A stretch of DNA of 64,000 nucleotides from Paenibacillus sp. DMB5 (GCF_001517085.1 NZ_LRAC01000122.1:1-64000); one strand, 5' to 3'. Positions 8,155 through 17,837 are shown, counted from the first letter of the stretch. Translations and numbers: made by a program. The notes: a model not told the origin generated them from the letters alone.

Positions 8155-11127
8155 ATGTTGCTACAATGGAATACCGCAAGAGAGACAAAGGCATCGGCCG
8201 AAGAGATTCTGAGACAAGTATTTGCCGACCGGATCGGCACCGGAGAGAACGTCAGCGCACTCTTTACCGATTCAGAACGGCGGGGGGCTGTAGGGATAGC
8301 CGGCTTGCCGTATAGGCTCCCCGCCATTCAGGAGCTGCTCAAGCTGCGAGCGATAGCTGCTCTGCTGCCGGCGCAAGCCGGTGCATCCGCTCTGTTCACC
8401 ATCAACAGCGAAGGAACCAAGCTGTCTTTATCTATCAGGGATGCGGGGAATGAAGAGCAGACCATAGAAATTCCGGAGACTGCGGCAGCGGAGGCGCTGG
8501 AGCTGCTGCAAGCTGCACCGGGCTGGGCAGGGACGCTTAACGACGAGGGAGAGCATGTAATCGACCTGAGGGCACCTGTTCCGGGTCCGCACTTTGCGGT
8601 CAATCTGCTCTTGGGCAACCGTCTCAGCTTCCCTCATCCGCTGCAGACCACCCCCAAAAGCGTCGTTGACCGTCTGGGTGGCGGGAGCTTCCGCTCACAC
8701 GCCGCAACCCAGGTTCTGGCGACACGCTGGGATATGCGCCAGGAGGAGAACGGCTTCCCGGCTAACCGGCAATTTTATTTGTTCGAGGAAGGGAAGCAGA
8801 TTTTTTATTCTGCGGATCCCGGAGACGAAGGCATTGAATCGGCGGTCTGCCGGCATTCGCAGAATGCAACGGTTATCACCTACCGGACCCGCTGCGGTCT
8901 GGAGATAACCCGTACCATCTTTATCCTCCCGCACTCGGAAGGTATGCCTCTGGCAACAGAAGCACAGCGGATCGAGCTGGTGAATCTCGGAGGAGCTGAA
9001 CGCCGTCTGCGGATTGTCTATACCGGAATGTTTGGCTCCGCTGCTCCGGGAGCACTGTTTGAGGATGTGCTGTACAGCAATATCATCATGCAGGGCGGTG
9101 TGCTCCAGGATTCCGCTGGAGCTGTGGCTGCTGTCAGTCCCGATTATTATCCGGAAGGCGGGAAGCATGACCTGCGTTTTCACACCATGATTATTCACGG
9201 GAATAACGGAGCTGTGCTGCCGCGCGAATACTGCCTCAGCTACAATGAATTTGTCGGTACGGGCTCTCTGCACCGCCCGGCTGGTGCGCTCAGGCTAAGC
9301 AGCATTCTGCAGCGCAAGGGACCCGGCTTCTTCGCTGTAGCAGGTGAGGTTTCTATTCCGTCAGGAGCTACGGCAGCTGTCGACCAGCTGACCGGCCTTG
9401 TCTCCGACAAGAGCGGTGCGCCCTGGAATGATACCGTGCTTGCCGACGAAGTTGGGACGCTGATCAACCGTTTCTCTGCCCGCAGCGCGGCCGAGATGGC
9501 GCTGGCCGAATCTGCCGCCTTTGTGCGTGAGTACGGCAAGTTCCTGCAGGTAGCCACCGGTGATGAAAGCTTTGATGTCTTTGTCAACCGCAATCTGCCT
9601 TTCCAGGTGCTCTATCAGACCTTTGTCTCCCGTTCCTTTTGCCAGACCCAAAAGGGCTACAGGGAAATAGGCTTCCGTGAAATCCAGGATTTGTACGCCT
9701 CGATGTACTATTTTACCAGTATGGGAAAAAGCGGCCTGGTGAAGAGTCTCCTGAAGGAATGGACCGGTATGGTATTCGGGCTGGGCTATGCCTATCACAA
9801 TTTCTTCTGGAACGGCAAGGAGCCCGGTAAATGGTCCGACGATGCGTTATGGCTTGTTCAGGCGGTCTACCGTTACGTAATGCTAACAGGCGATCTCGAA
9901 TTCCTGAACGAAACCTGCCCGGTGGCGGGACAAGAATCCAGCCGGCCGGTCTTTGAGACTTTGAAGGCGATTATTGTCTATTCGGGCCGGATTTCAGTGG
10001 GCCGGCACGGGCTCCCGCTGCTGGACTACGCCGACTGGAACGACTGTCTGAAGCTGGATGATACGTATCTGAACGGACCGGCCAAGGAAGAGCGTTACCG
10101 GAAGCAGCTGGAGGCAGGCGGAGTATTCGGCGATCCGCTGGAAAGCGATTATTCCGAGAGCGTCATGAATGCTTTTCTGCTCAAGGTGGCTGTAGATGAG
10201 CTGTCTGTCCTGGCTGTCCGGAAGGGAGAAACGGATTATGCCGCGGAGCTTGACCGTTTCGGGGAAGAGCTGCGGGGACGCATCCAAGAGCATGCCTGGA
10301 AGGACGATTTCTTCGCGCGTGTGCTGTTCAACCGCTATGCTGACGGCGAATATACCTATTTGGGTGCTGCCGGAGACGGCCTCTCGGCCGATCCGGCCGC
10401 CAGCGGTTCTTATTTCCTGAATTCATTCTCCTGGAGCATCCTGTCCGGCTGTGCGGATGAATCACAGATCACTGTAATGCTGAACACAATAAAGTCACAG
10501 CTTATGACCCCTTACGGCTTGAAGCTGGTGTCGCCTGTTGCACTGGGACGGGTGTCCTCCCATACAGCATCTGACGAGTATTTTCCGGGGGACCGTGAGA
10601 ACGGGGGCGTATTCAAGCATGCCTGCATGATGGCTGCTGCAGCAATGTTCAAGGGAGCCAAGGAGGTGGCGGATGCAGAGCTTGCCGCTGAACTGGGACG
10701 CTTCGGATATTGGCTGCTGGACCGGATTCTGCCGTTTAAAACGATGGATGATCCGTTTGCAGTCTGCGGAAATCCAAGATTCTGCACGCAATACAACAAC
10801 AGCGAGACCGGTGAGAACATTGGCCCGATGCTTAGCGGCACCTCGACCTGGCTCACGCTCTCGCTGATGGAGGCGCTTGGTATTGAGTATACGGCGCAGG
10901 GAATCGCACTCAATCCGATTCTGCGGGAGGAGCAGACAGAATTGGCTTACACGTTGAAGCTAGGCGGCTCTTCGTACCGGATTCGGATCAGCAAACCGGA
11001 GGGCTTCAGCCGGATGCAAGACGGTATGGCCCGTCTGACGCTCGACGGCCGTATGCTTGAGGCAGGGCTTGTGCCGGCTGCTGATGACGGTCTCGACCAT
11101 GAGGTAGAGCTCCGGTTTGAAAGCTAA
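8155..11127 (+). CDS. GH94/GH161-like glycoside phosphorylase (probable beta-1,3-glucan or laminaribiose phosphorylase)
   Basis: Cytoplasmic enzyme expected to split an imported beta-gluco-oligosaccharide with phosphate, giving alpha-glucose-1-phosphate and a shortened acceptor. It has no signal peptide. The architecture fits the family: an N-terminal beta-sandwich, then an (alpha/alpha)6 catalytic half with WSDDALWLVQAVYRYVMLTGD and the signature DYADWNDCL, whose Asp in DWND is the expected general acid. At 990 residues it is longer than classical cellobiose phosphorylases (~800), closer to laminaribiose or beta-1,3-glucan phosphorylases. I chose the ATG at 8155, preceded by GAAGGGTGA, over the ATG at 8134, which has no ribosome binding site. 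Placement behind an SLH laminarinase and importer argues for beta-1,3-linked substrates. Family (GH94 versus GH161) and chain-length preference cannot be fixed by eye. Confidence 0.8.
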   Translation: MLLQWNTARETKASAEEILRQVFADRIGTGENVSALFTDSERRGAVGIAGLPYRLPAIQELLKLRAIAALLPAQAGASALFTINSEGTKLSLSIRDAGNEEQTIEIPETAAAEALELLQAAPGWAGTLNDEGEHVIDLRAPVPGPHFAVNLLLGNRLSFPHPLQTTPKSVVDRLGGGSFRSHAATQVLATRWDMRQEENGFPANRQFYLFEEGKQIFYSADPGDEGIESAVCRHSQNATVITYRTRCGLEITRTIFILPHSEGMPLATEAQRIELVNLGGAERRLRIVYTGMFGSAAPGALFEDVLYSNIIMQGGVLQDSAGAVAAVSPDYYPEGGKHDLRFHTMIIHGNNGAVLPREYCLSYNEFVGTGSLHRPAGALRLSSILQRKGPGFFAVAGEVSIPSGATAAVDQLTGLVSDKSGAPWNDTVLADEVGTLINRFSARSAAEMALAESAAFVREYGKFLQVATGDESFDVFVNRNLPFQVLYQTFVSRSFCQTQKGYREIGFREIQDLYASMYYFTSMGKSGLVKSLLKEWTGMVFGLGYAYHNFFWNGKEPGKWSDDALWLVQAVYRYVMLTGDLEFLNETCPVAGQESSRPVFETLKAIIVYSGRISVGRHGLPLLDYADWNDCLKLDDTYLNGPAKEERYRKQLEAGGVFGDPLESDYSESVMNAFLLKVAVDELSVLAVRKGETDYAAELDRFGEELRGRIQEHAWKDDFFARVLFNRYADGEYTYLGAAGDGLSADPAASGSYFLNSFSWSILSGCADESQITVMLNTIKSQLMTPYGLKLVSPVALGRVSSHTASDEYFPGDRENGGVFKHACMMAAAAMFKGAKEVADAELAAELGRFGYWLLDRILPFKTMDDPFAVCGNPRFCTQYNNSETGENIGPMLSGTSTWLTLSLMEALGIEYTAQGIALNPILREEQTELAYTLKLGGSSYRIRISKPEGFSRMQDGMARLTLDGRMLEAGLVPAADDGLDHEVELRFES

Positions 11128-11132
11128 GAAGG

Positions 11133-12740
11133 CTACAATGCCCGATCGCGGTATTCCTGCGGGGTCATTCCGGTATATTCTTTAAAAAGCTTGATGAAAT
11201 AATGGGCATTGGAATAGCCCAGTTCAGCGGAAACCTCATATATTTTGAGCGGCGTATGAATCAGCAGATACGCCGCTTTTTCCATCTTGGCCTGACCGAT
11301 ATAGTCGCTGATTCGTTTGCCTGTCTCCAGCTTGTACATTTTGGACAGATAGACCGGATGCATCTGCACATGATCAGCAATGGCCTGGAGGGAGACATAG
11401 TGCAGGTTGCTGTTGATATATTCATGGACGCTTTGGATCAGCACAGTACGGCTGTCCCGGCGCTCTGATTCAAAATGCTCTCTCAGGAGGAAAATGACGT
11501 GGATCGCCCATTCCCGCAGCTTGTCCGGCGTCTGGAAGGGAGGCTGCTCCAGCAGCGGATTGCCTACAATCTCGCTTAGCATTTTATTGTTCTTGTGGGC
11601 AAAATAATAGAATGCCGTTTCCAGATGCAGGCGGGCTTCGTGGATATGCTCCAGTGAGCGGTCCGGATTGCGGCCCAGCTCTGTTGTAATGGCATTCAGC
11701 TTGTCTTCAATCCCCTGCCAATTATTCGCTTCAAACATATGTGAGAGCAGCGGAGGCTCATAGAGCGGCTGGAGAATTTCAACCGACTGGGCAACGCTTT
11801 TGTCAGTGGCATCCAGATAAATGCCGGTTTCGCTGCCGATATGCTGGCGGATAGCAGAGATAGCGGACTGGTAGAGAGAATAGACCTGATCAGGGAAAGC
11901 TCCCCAGCCTGTAGTGACAACGGACAGTCCGCCTCCAATCAGCGTGCTGACATGATTCTGCAGCTGGTAAGCGCCCTGGGCTACCTCATCGCCCGGATTG
12001 CTGCCGGATTCGATGTCCTCCCTTGGCTGAAGCAGAAATACAAGATAATCATGGACATCCTTGCAGGACCAGATGCGGAACCGGTCCTGAAACAGCTCCT
12101 GCGCAATATTAATGATCGCATATTCAAACAGCAGCATGCTGTGCATGTCCTGGCGCCGGAAAAACTCCTCGGGTCTGACAACCGCAAGGCATACCGGCTG
12201 GCTGGTGGAGAGCGGCAGATCGAACTGTGCCAGCCGTTCCTGCAGCTGCGGCCCGGAAAGCTTACGTCCCTGCAGCAGATCGCCGAGCAGGCGGTCGCGG
12301 AGCAGAGGAAGGTGCTCGCGGAAGGTCTGCATCGTCCGCTGGTAGGAGGACCAAGCCTCCCATTCGCCGCGCAGCTCATTCTGGAGCTTGGTGATGACAG
12401 CAACCAGCTGGTCATTGGCAATCGGCTTCAGCAGATAAGCGCTGGCCTGCTCCTCAATCGCTTTGCGGGCATATTCGAATTCGGCATAGCCGGTCAGCAT
12501 AACGACCCGGATATGCTTCCAGCGGCTGCGGATTGACGCAATCAGTTCAATGCCGGAGATTTCCGGCATATTGATATCCGTTACTACAATGTCAATCGGA
12601 TAACGCTGAAGCAGATCAAGAGCTTCATAACCGGAGTAGGCTTTGTGAACCAGCCCGAAGCCCATCTCGGTCCAGGGAAGGGAGATAGACAGATCGTCGA
12701 CAACATACGGCTCATCATCAACCAGTAGAATTTGGTGCAT
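11133..12740 (-). CDS. two-component response regulator, YesN-type, AraC output domain
   Basis: Transcription factor of the YesN class. Residues 1-125 form a receiver domain with the acidic pocket (VDDEP) and phospho-acceptor D55 in DIVVTDINMP. A long middle region (~130-420) resembles the variable linker of this class. The last ~100 residues are an AraC/XylS double helix-turn-helix (YLSKMYKLETGKRISDYI ... NAHYFIKLFKEYTGMTPQEYR). The gene overlaps the end of the kinase gene by 23 bases and is transcribed with it. It ends convergently only five bases from the phosphorylase gene. This class usually controls sugar importers and polysaccharide-degrading enzymes, so the beta-glucan genes around it are the likely targets; that is inference. 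Confidence 0.9.
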   Translation of the reverse strand: MHQILLVDDEPYVVDDLSISLPWTEMGFGLVHKAYSGYEALDLLQRYPIDIVVTDINMPEISGIELIASIRSRWKHIRVVMLTGYAEFEYARKAIEEQASAYLLKPIANDQLVAVITKLQNELRGEWEAWSSYQRTMQTFREHLPLLRDRLLGDLLQGRKLSGPQLQERLAQFDLPLSTSQPVCLAVVRPEEFFRRQDMHSMLLFEYAIINIAQELFQDRFRIWSCKDVHDYLVFLLQPREDIESGSNPGDEVAQGAYQLQNHVSTLIGGGLSVVTTGWGAFPDQVYSLYQSAISAIRQHIGSETGIYLDATDKSVAQSVEILQPLYEPPLLSHMFEANNWQGIEDKLNAITTELGRNPDRSLEHIHEARLHLETAFYYFAHKNNKMLSEIVGNPLLEQPPFQTPDKLREWAIHVIFLLREHFESERRDSRTVLIQSVHEYINSNLHYVSLQAIADHVQMHPVYLSKMYKLETGKRISDYIGQAKMEKAAYLLIHTPLKIYEVSAELGYSNAHYFIKLFKEYTGMTPQEYRDRAL

Positions 12741-14463
12741 GGTGTTCCTCTTTCTTCTCCATACAGAGAGTGATTATTAGTCCTCCTTCAGGGGAGGGGG
12801 AGATCAGCAGGCCGGAGGAATTGCCGTAGTGATATTTAAGGCGCTGCTGGATATTCCAGAGGCCGCAGCCTCCGTCCTCGCGTGTCTGTTCAGACAATCT
12901 GGCCTGCAATGCTGCAATGGCCTCACCGGTCATACCTGCTCCGTTGTCCTCTAAAGTGACTGTAACCGCGGAAGGCGTTTGGCTGGCCGTGATCCGGATG
13001 AAGCCCTGTCCGATTTTTTTCTCAATCCCGTGAATAATGCTGTTCTCGACCAAGGGCTGAATCAGCAGCCGGGGGATCTGCATTCCAAGCAATTCACCGG
13101 CGATTTCCATCGTATAACAGATCCGCTGTTTCCTTAGATTCTGAATCTCCAGGTAATTCTCCAACAGCTTCAGCTCATCCTCAAGCGTTGTGAGAGAATG
13201 GTCGACTCTGGTGATATAACGGTAATATTCTCCAAGATTAAGAGCCATGGCTTCTACCGAAGCTGTATCGCCGACAACGGCCTTGCTCTTGATAAAAAAC
13301 AGGCAGTTATACAGAAAATGCGGATTGATCTGCGATTGAAGCTGCTTCAGATGGGCATCTTTGGCCTGGAGCTGCTCCAGATAGACCTGTTCAATCAGCG
13401 CTTGTATTTTTTCCGCCATTTCATTGAATTCCTCGTTAAGCATCGTGAACTCAGGATTGGTCCTGGCATGAATCCGGGTAGACCAGCGTCCTTCCTTCAT
13501 TCTGTTGAGCGAACGCAGCAAGAGGCTTACAGGACGCTGTACCTGACGGTAGAGCTGAAGGGAAAACAGCAGACTCATGACCAAAAGGATGACTGAGCCT
13601 GTAAGAAAAGTATAACGGCTGCTCTGGATAGGCTGTAAAATCTGTTTGAGAGGCGAATAATGAATGACCTGCCAGGTAACAGCCGAGGACGGGACTGAGC
13701 TGACGAGAAAGCTGCCTTCCTTAAGGTTGAAAATATCTGAAGTCTCATGGCCTGCCAGAGGCTCCGCGGCCGTAATGATCTGCCTGGCCAACTCCCTGTC
13801 GGTATGACGGGAGAGAATGACCCCGTAAGCCGGATGGTACAGGAAGGTGTCACCTTTGTTTTGCGACTGGTACGTATCGAACATCCGTTCAATATTGGAT
13901 ACGGGAAAATACATGGACATCAGCAGCTCCGCCTGCCGGGGATTGCCCTTGTCCTCGACCGGATCGGACAGAAGCAGACGGAAGCCGGCTTCATTGCTGC
14001 TCTTGCCTTCGGGAATATATTCCCATCCCGGCTGCAGCGGCTTCTCCAGAACAGAGGCATCGAATGACAGCGAAGAATCCGACCCCAGGGTCTCACCGCT
14101 GAGCGGCTTGTACAGGACGATCCGGTTCTCCCACGTACTGGAGCTGGTCTGCAGGGAAAGCTTCTCCAAGACAGTCATAACGGTCTGGGCAGGATCAATA
14201 AGGTGGCCCAGCTGCTGAATCTGCTCATAGTCACGGATAGTCGGATCTCTTTGAAGGGCATACATGCTGCCTGCCAGCTGGTTGATATTGTTGTCCATCT
14301 GCTGAGTCAGAAACTCCAGATGATTCAAATCGGTTGTTTTGATCTGGTCCGTAATGACACTAATATCCTTACGGTACGACAAGCCGTAGAATAAGAGTGT
14401 TACTAAAATGAGAGAGAACAGAATCGCAACCATTTTGACAAATAAATTCGCACGCCTGACCAT
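12718..14463 (-). CDS. sensor histidine kinase, YesM/LytS type
   Basis: Membrane sensor kinase partner of the adjacent YesN-like regulator. The product has a first membrane helix (VKMVAILFSLILVTLLFYGL), an extracellular sensing region of about 250 residues, a second helix (FLTGSVILLVMSLLF), a HAMP segment, the His_kinase motif QINPHFLYN whose His is the phosphorylation site, and a HATPase domain with LVENSIIHGI and DNGAGM. I place the start at 14463: it has AAAGGA upstream and leads straight into the first helix, whereas longer readings add a non-membrane leader. A binding-protein gene is divergently transcribed 121 bases away, a layout in which the lipoprotein may present the ligand to the kinase. 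Confidence 0.9.
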   Translation of the reverse strand: MVRRANLFVKMVAILFSLILVTLLFYGLSYRKDISVITDQIKTTDLNHLEFLTQQMDNNINQLAGSMYALQRDPTIRDYEQIQQLGHLIDPAQTVMTVLEKLSLQTSSSTWENRIVLYKPLSGETLGSDSSLSFDASVLEKPLQPGWEYIPEGKSSNEAGFRLLLSDPVEDKGNPRQAELLMSMYFPVSNIERMFDTYQSQNKGDTFLYHPAYGVILSRHTDRELARQIITAAEPLAGHETSDIFNLKEGSFLVSSVPSSAVTWQVIHYSPLKQILQPIQSSRYTFLTGSVILLVMSLLFSLQLYRQVQRPVSLLLRSLNRMKEGRWSTRIHARTNPEFTMLNEEFNEMAEKIQALIEQVYLEQLQAKDAHLKQLQSQINPHFLYNCLFFIKSKAVVGDTASVEAMALNLGEYYRYITRVDHSLTTLEDELKLLENYLEIQNLRKQRICYTMEIAGELLGMQIPRLLIQPLVENSIIHGIEKKIGQGFIRITASQTPSAVTVTLEDNGAGMTGEAIAALQARLSEQTREDGGCGLWNIQQRLKYHYGNSSGLLISPSPEGGLIITLCMEKKEEHHAPNSTG

Positions 14464-14584
14464 ACAATCATCCTTTTCCGAGACTTTGCTGTAATACAAA
14501 AGAATTGTATCACACACGGTGTTTAACGGGTTTGTGTTACAATCTGTTCGACCCGCACGTATTTTTCGAGAAGCAGGTGTTTTC

Positions 14585-16168
14585 ATGAAAATGAATGTGT
14601 TGCTGCTGGCGGCCCTGCTGGCATTGTCTGGCTGTTCCTTTGCCGGCTCCTCCGGCAAGAGCGTCCCTACGGCCTCTCCGGATGGTCAAGAGCCTAAATT
14701 CGACATCAAGCTAGGCAAATATGATCCTCCTGTAGACCTCTATACAGTAGGTTCCGTTAATCCCAATCTGATTTTTAAAAAGGGGGAGAGCCTTGAGCAC
14801 AACGTGCATACCATCTGGGCTGAGAACCGTCTGGGCATCCGCATCCGCTATTTGTGGACCATCTCAGGCACCTCTGAAACCTATGCCAACAAGCTGAGGC
14901 TTGAACTGGCAAAGGGCAATATGCCTGATGTGGTAACAACGAGGGATGCCGATATTATCCAGGAGCTGATCGATTCCGGGCAATTCATGGAGGTAGGCAG
15001 CTTATTCGAACGGTATGCTTCCGATACCTGGAAGAAGGCTGTAGCCGAAGACAGCTCGGTGTGGAACGCCTTTATGCGCAACGGCTCCAAGTATGCAATT
15101 CCCATTATGGATTATGAATATAATTCCGATCCGCTGCTCTGGATCCGGCAGGATTGGCTGGACAAGCTCCATATGACAGCGCCGCGCACACTGGAGGAGC
15201 TTGAAAAAGTCATGGATGCCTTTGTTAACCGTGATCCTGATGGTAACGGGGCAAAGGATACCTACGGTTTATCTGTTGCTTTCCGTAACGGCCCCAACAC
15301 CTGGATGGGGGACAGCAGCTGGATTTTCGGTGCGTTCGGAACGGTTCCGGAACAATGGAACCGCATGAGCGACGGAACATTGCAATATGGCTCGGTACAG
15401 CCTGGTGCCGAGCAGGCAGTTTCGCTGATGAAGCACTGGGTGCAGCAAGGATATTTATCCGGCGACAGTGCCTGGCTTGATGAAGAAGGCGCTGCCAATT
15501 TGTTCGTCTCCGGCAAGGCAGGAATAATAGCCGGACCTTACTGGATGCGCGGCTGGCCCCTGTCCTCCCTGACCGATGCAGACCCGGAGGCTAGAATAAG
15601 GGCGGTTGCCATCCCTTCAGGCCCGGACGGAACCGTAATGCGAAGAGGCACCCTGCCTGTCAATGGCGCTATTCTGATCAACAAGAAAATGAAACACCCC
15701 GAGATCTTTTTTACCTATCAGAATTATTTGTTTGATTATTACGCTACCTCAACCGGCGAGTTTGCCAACGGTCTTGCTGAAGGCTATGACTGGGCTCTGG
15801 TTGACGGTAAGCCGACCATTAATCCCTCCGCCCTGCCGCTGGGTGGCATCCGGGTCGCCTCCTATACGCTGACCTTCGACGGCGCGAGAATTCCTTCCGA
15901 AGTGGTTAAGGAAATTCCGGTGGATATTGCCCCTGTGCTGCTGGCCCAGAAGGAGGCCTCGCGCAAAGAGCAGTTTACGGGACCTCCGACCAAGACCATG
16001 AAGAGCAGCGGGGAGCTGCTGAAAAAGCTGGAACAAAAAAGCTTTCAAAAAATGATCTTTGCAGACAGCGGCATCGGGGAATTCAATGAATTCGTTGAAA
16101 AATGGCAGGTATACGGAGGTTTGGCCGAAACCTCTGAAATCAATGCCTGGGACCGGAGCAGGAAATGA
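14585..16168 (+). CDS. extracellular solute-binding lipoprotein (LplA-like family 1)
   Basis: Lipid-anchored sugar-binding protein of the LplA/YtcQ type. The start at 14585 gives a clean lipoprotein signal (MKMNVLLLAALLALSGC, Cys at 17). A DPDGNGAKDTYGL segment and a RRGTLPVNGAILINKK segment are typical of this group, which often serves polysaccharide importers in Paenibacillus. About 527 residues, as usual for the group. No permease genes follow; instead the gene stands alone, back to back with the histidine kinase gene. It could therefore be an importer component whose permeases are elsewhere, or a ligand-presenting accessory to the kinase. A strong hairpin terminates it. Confidence 0.85.
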   Translation: MKMNVLLLAALLALSGCSFAGSSGKSVPTASPDGQEPKFDIKLGKYDPPVDLYTVGSVNPNLIFKKGESLEHNVHTIWAENRLGIRIRYLWTISGTSETYANKLRLELAKGNMPDVVTTRDADIIQELIDSGQFMEVGSLFERYASDTWKKAVAEDSSVWNAFMRNGSKYAIPIMDYEYNSDPLLWIRQDWLDKLHMTAPRTLEELEKVMDAFVNRDPDGNGAKDTYGLSVAFRNGPNTWMGDSSWIFGAFGTVPEQWNRMSDGTLQYGSVQPGAEQAVSLMKHWVQQGYLSGDSAWLDEEGAANLFVSGKAGIIAGPYWMRGWPLSSLTDADPEARIRAVAIPSGPDGTVMRRGTLPVNGAILINKKMKHPEIFFTYQNYLFDYYATSTGEFANGLAEGYDWALVDGKPTINPSALPLGGIRVASYTLTFDGARIPSEVVKEIPVDIAPVLLAQKEASRKEQFTGPPTKTMKSSGELLKKLEQKSFQKMIFADSGIGEFNEFVEKWQVYGGLAETSEINAWDRSRK

Positions 16169-16177
16169 GCACCGCAG

Positions 16178-16213
16178 GACAAGAAACCGCCTTGAACAAG
16201 GCGGTTTCTTGTC
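16178..16213. terminator. bidirectional terminator between binding protein and lichenase genes
   Basis: A perfect 17-base stem (GACAAGAAACCGCCTTG with its complement) around a two-base gap sits between two convergent genes, the binding-protein gene on the plus strand and the lichenase gene on the minus strand. The AAGAAA/TTTCTT flanks make it usable from both sides. Confidence 0.85.
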
Positions 16214-16231
16214 GGAAAAGCACCGGATTCA

Positions 16232-16999
16232 TTACTTTTCCGACGATTTATCCGGAGTATAGCGGAACTGGTCATAGTAAGCATGGAGCGGGGTTTTGCC
16301 GTCATAAGGCTCAAGCCAGGAATCTACACCTGTTCCGTTCCAGAGATTCATCATGATCCGCCCGGGAGTAGAAGGGATATTCTCGGTTGCCGTGTGAACA
16401 GGGCGTCCGTCGATATACCAGGTAATCGCATCCTTTTTCCACTCAAAGCCGTACCAGTGAAATTCCTCTGCGGCATCAAAGTCAAGCTCAATTACCTGCT
16501 CATGCTCGCCAACACCGTTAGTGAAGTAATTGAACTGTACCTGCCGCGTATTCTTGCCCAGAAATTCAATATCGATTTCATCCCACGGCTCACCTTCCGA
16601 AGGGCCGGTATAGGTGAAAAAGGAGGAGACGATTCCGGGATTGACGGCCGGCTTCATCCGGATTTCATACAATCCATAACCGTACTTCTCAAGCGAACGG
16701 TACTCCGCTCCATCAAATTCGCCGGAAGCAGGGCTTGTGAGCGAAAGAACCATCTGGCCGTCATCGCTGAAGGTTATGTTTTTTTCGCTCCAGGTGCAGT
16801 TGAACATAGAGCCGTTGGAGTAGCCATCCGTCTTTTTCCAGAACTCTTCGTTAAACCTTGTGAAATCGTCCTCCACGCTCCCTGCGGCGGATTTGGATGA
16901 AGATGAAGATGAAGATGAAGTGATGGCTTTAATGCCGACAACTATCGATGTGAGCGCCAAGACTGCTGCCAGCGTTTTCATGTACTTCCTGCGTATCAA
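16232..16999 (-). CDS. secreted GH16 lichenase-like beta-1,3-1,4-glucanase with poly-Ser linker
   Basis: Extracellular endo-glucanase of the bacterial lichenase subgroup of GH16, expected to cut beta-1,4 bonds next to beta-1,3 bonds in lichenan or cereal beta-glucan. The motif WDEIDIEFLG supplies E141, D143 and E145. MFNCTW, IVSSFFTYTGPS and MMNLWNGTGVDSWL are all close to the family pattern. The start is a TTG at 16999 with GGAGGA seven bases upstream; an ATG at 16981 is a weaker alternative. A signal/anchor helix (~7-27) is followed by a run of eight serines encoded by a TCATCT hexamer repeat, so the enzyme may stay tethered by its uncleaved helix. The DCGE segment common in lichenases reads DGAE here, removing one conserved Cys. 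A second, closely related gene follows upstream on the same strand. Confidence 0.88.
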   Translation of the reverse strand: MIRRKYMKTLAAVLALTSIVVGIKAITSSSSSSSSKSAAGSVEDDFTRFNEEFWKKTDGYSNGSMFNCTWSEKNITFSDDGQMVLSLTSPASGEFDGAEYRSLEKYGYGLYEIRMKPAVNPGIVSSFFTYTGPSEGEPWDEIDIEFLGKNTRQVQFNYFTNGVGEHEQVIELDFDAAEEFHWYGFEWKKDAITWYIDGRPVHTATENIPSTPGRIMMNLWNGTGVDSWLEPYDGKTPLHAYYDQFRYTPDKSSEK

Positions 17000-17115
17000 T
17001 GCTGTTCCTCCTGTATTCTTTTCTTGCTACTATCGTACTTAATGACGGGAACAGCCGCCATACCAATGTGTCAATCTGAATAACAATTATTAAAGGTAAA
17101 GGCTCTATCCCCTTA

Positions 17116-17837
17116 CTAGTTACCGGTATACTTTAACCAATCATAATAGGCATATAGCGGATTAGCCCCGTTATATGAACCCAGCCAGGAGTCTACACCT
17201 GTTCCGTTCCAGAGGTTCATCATAATTTTGCCGGCATGTGACGGGATATTGCTTGTCGCCGTATGCTTCAATACACCGTCCACATACCATTTAATGTACC
17301 CAGGCTGCCAGTCGAAAGCATAGGTATGATAGCCTTGGGATGCATCAAAGCCAAGATCTACGATTTTTTCATGGCCTCCGACCCCGTTGGTGTAATAATT
17401 GAATTGAACCTTGGTCGTATCCTTGCCCAGAAACTCGATATCAATTTCATCCCATGGATTCCCGTCGGAGGGACCGGTATAGGTGAAAAAGGATGAGACA
17501 ATTCCGCTGTTTTTTGCCGGTTTCATGCTAACCTCATACTTGCCGTATCCGTATTTGTATACGGACCGCAGTTCTGCGCCGTCAAACTTGTTGGTGCTGG
17601 GGCTGGTCAGTGCCAGACGAAGCTGTCCGCCGCTTGTAAAGGAAATATTGCCGGCGCGCCAGGTGCAGTTAAACATTCCGCCGTTGGAGTAGCCGTCTGC
17701 TTTTTGCCAGGTTGCGGAATTAAAGTAGGTCAGGGGCTCATAAAAGACAGTGGCTGCGGAAAGGCCGGTGACCCTGCGATAATTCCGGTGAGCAGCAGAA
17801 CGAGACAAGCGATAGAACTTTTAAATATCCTTTTCAT
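17116..17837 (-). CDS. secreted GH16 lichenase, frameshifted in the signal peptide
   Basis: Close relative of the P. polymyxa/B. subtilis lichenase (BglS/LicB type), EC 3.2.1.73: it has WQKADGYSNGGMFNCTW, WDEIDIEFLGKDTTKVQFNY and MMNLWNGTGVDSWLGSYNG. The mature enzyme is complete to the C-terminus. The ribosome binding site AAGGAGGG and ATG at 17837 open a normal signal peptide (MKRIFKSSIACLVLLLTG), but this frame stops after about 35 codons. The mature part continues in another frame. Adding one G to the GGG at 17772-17774 restores a continuous signal peptide ending AGVTGLSAAT before VFYEPL. The total span is 722 bases, one short of a multiple of three. Either a sequencing error or a recently inactivated gene; I favour error because five other genes here show the same defect. 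Confidence 0.85.
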
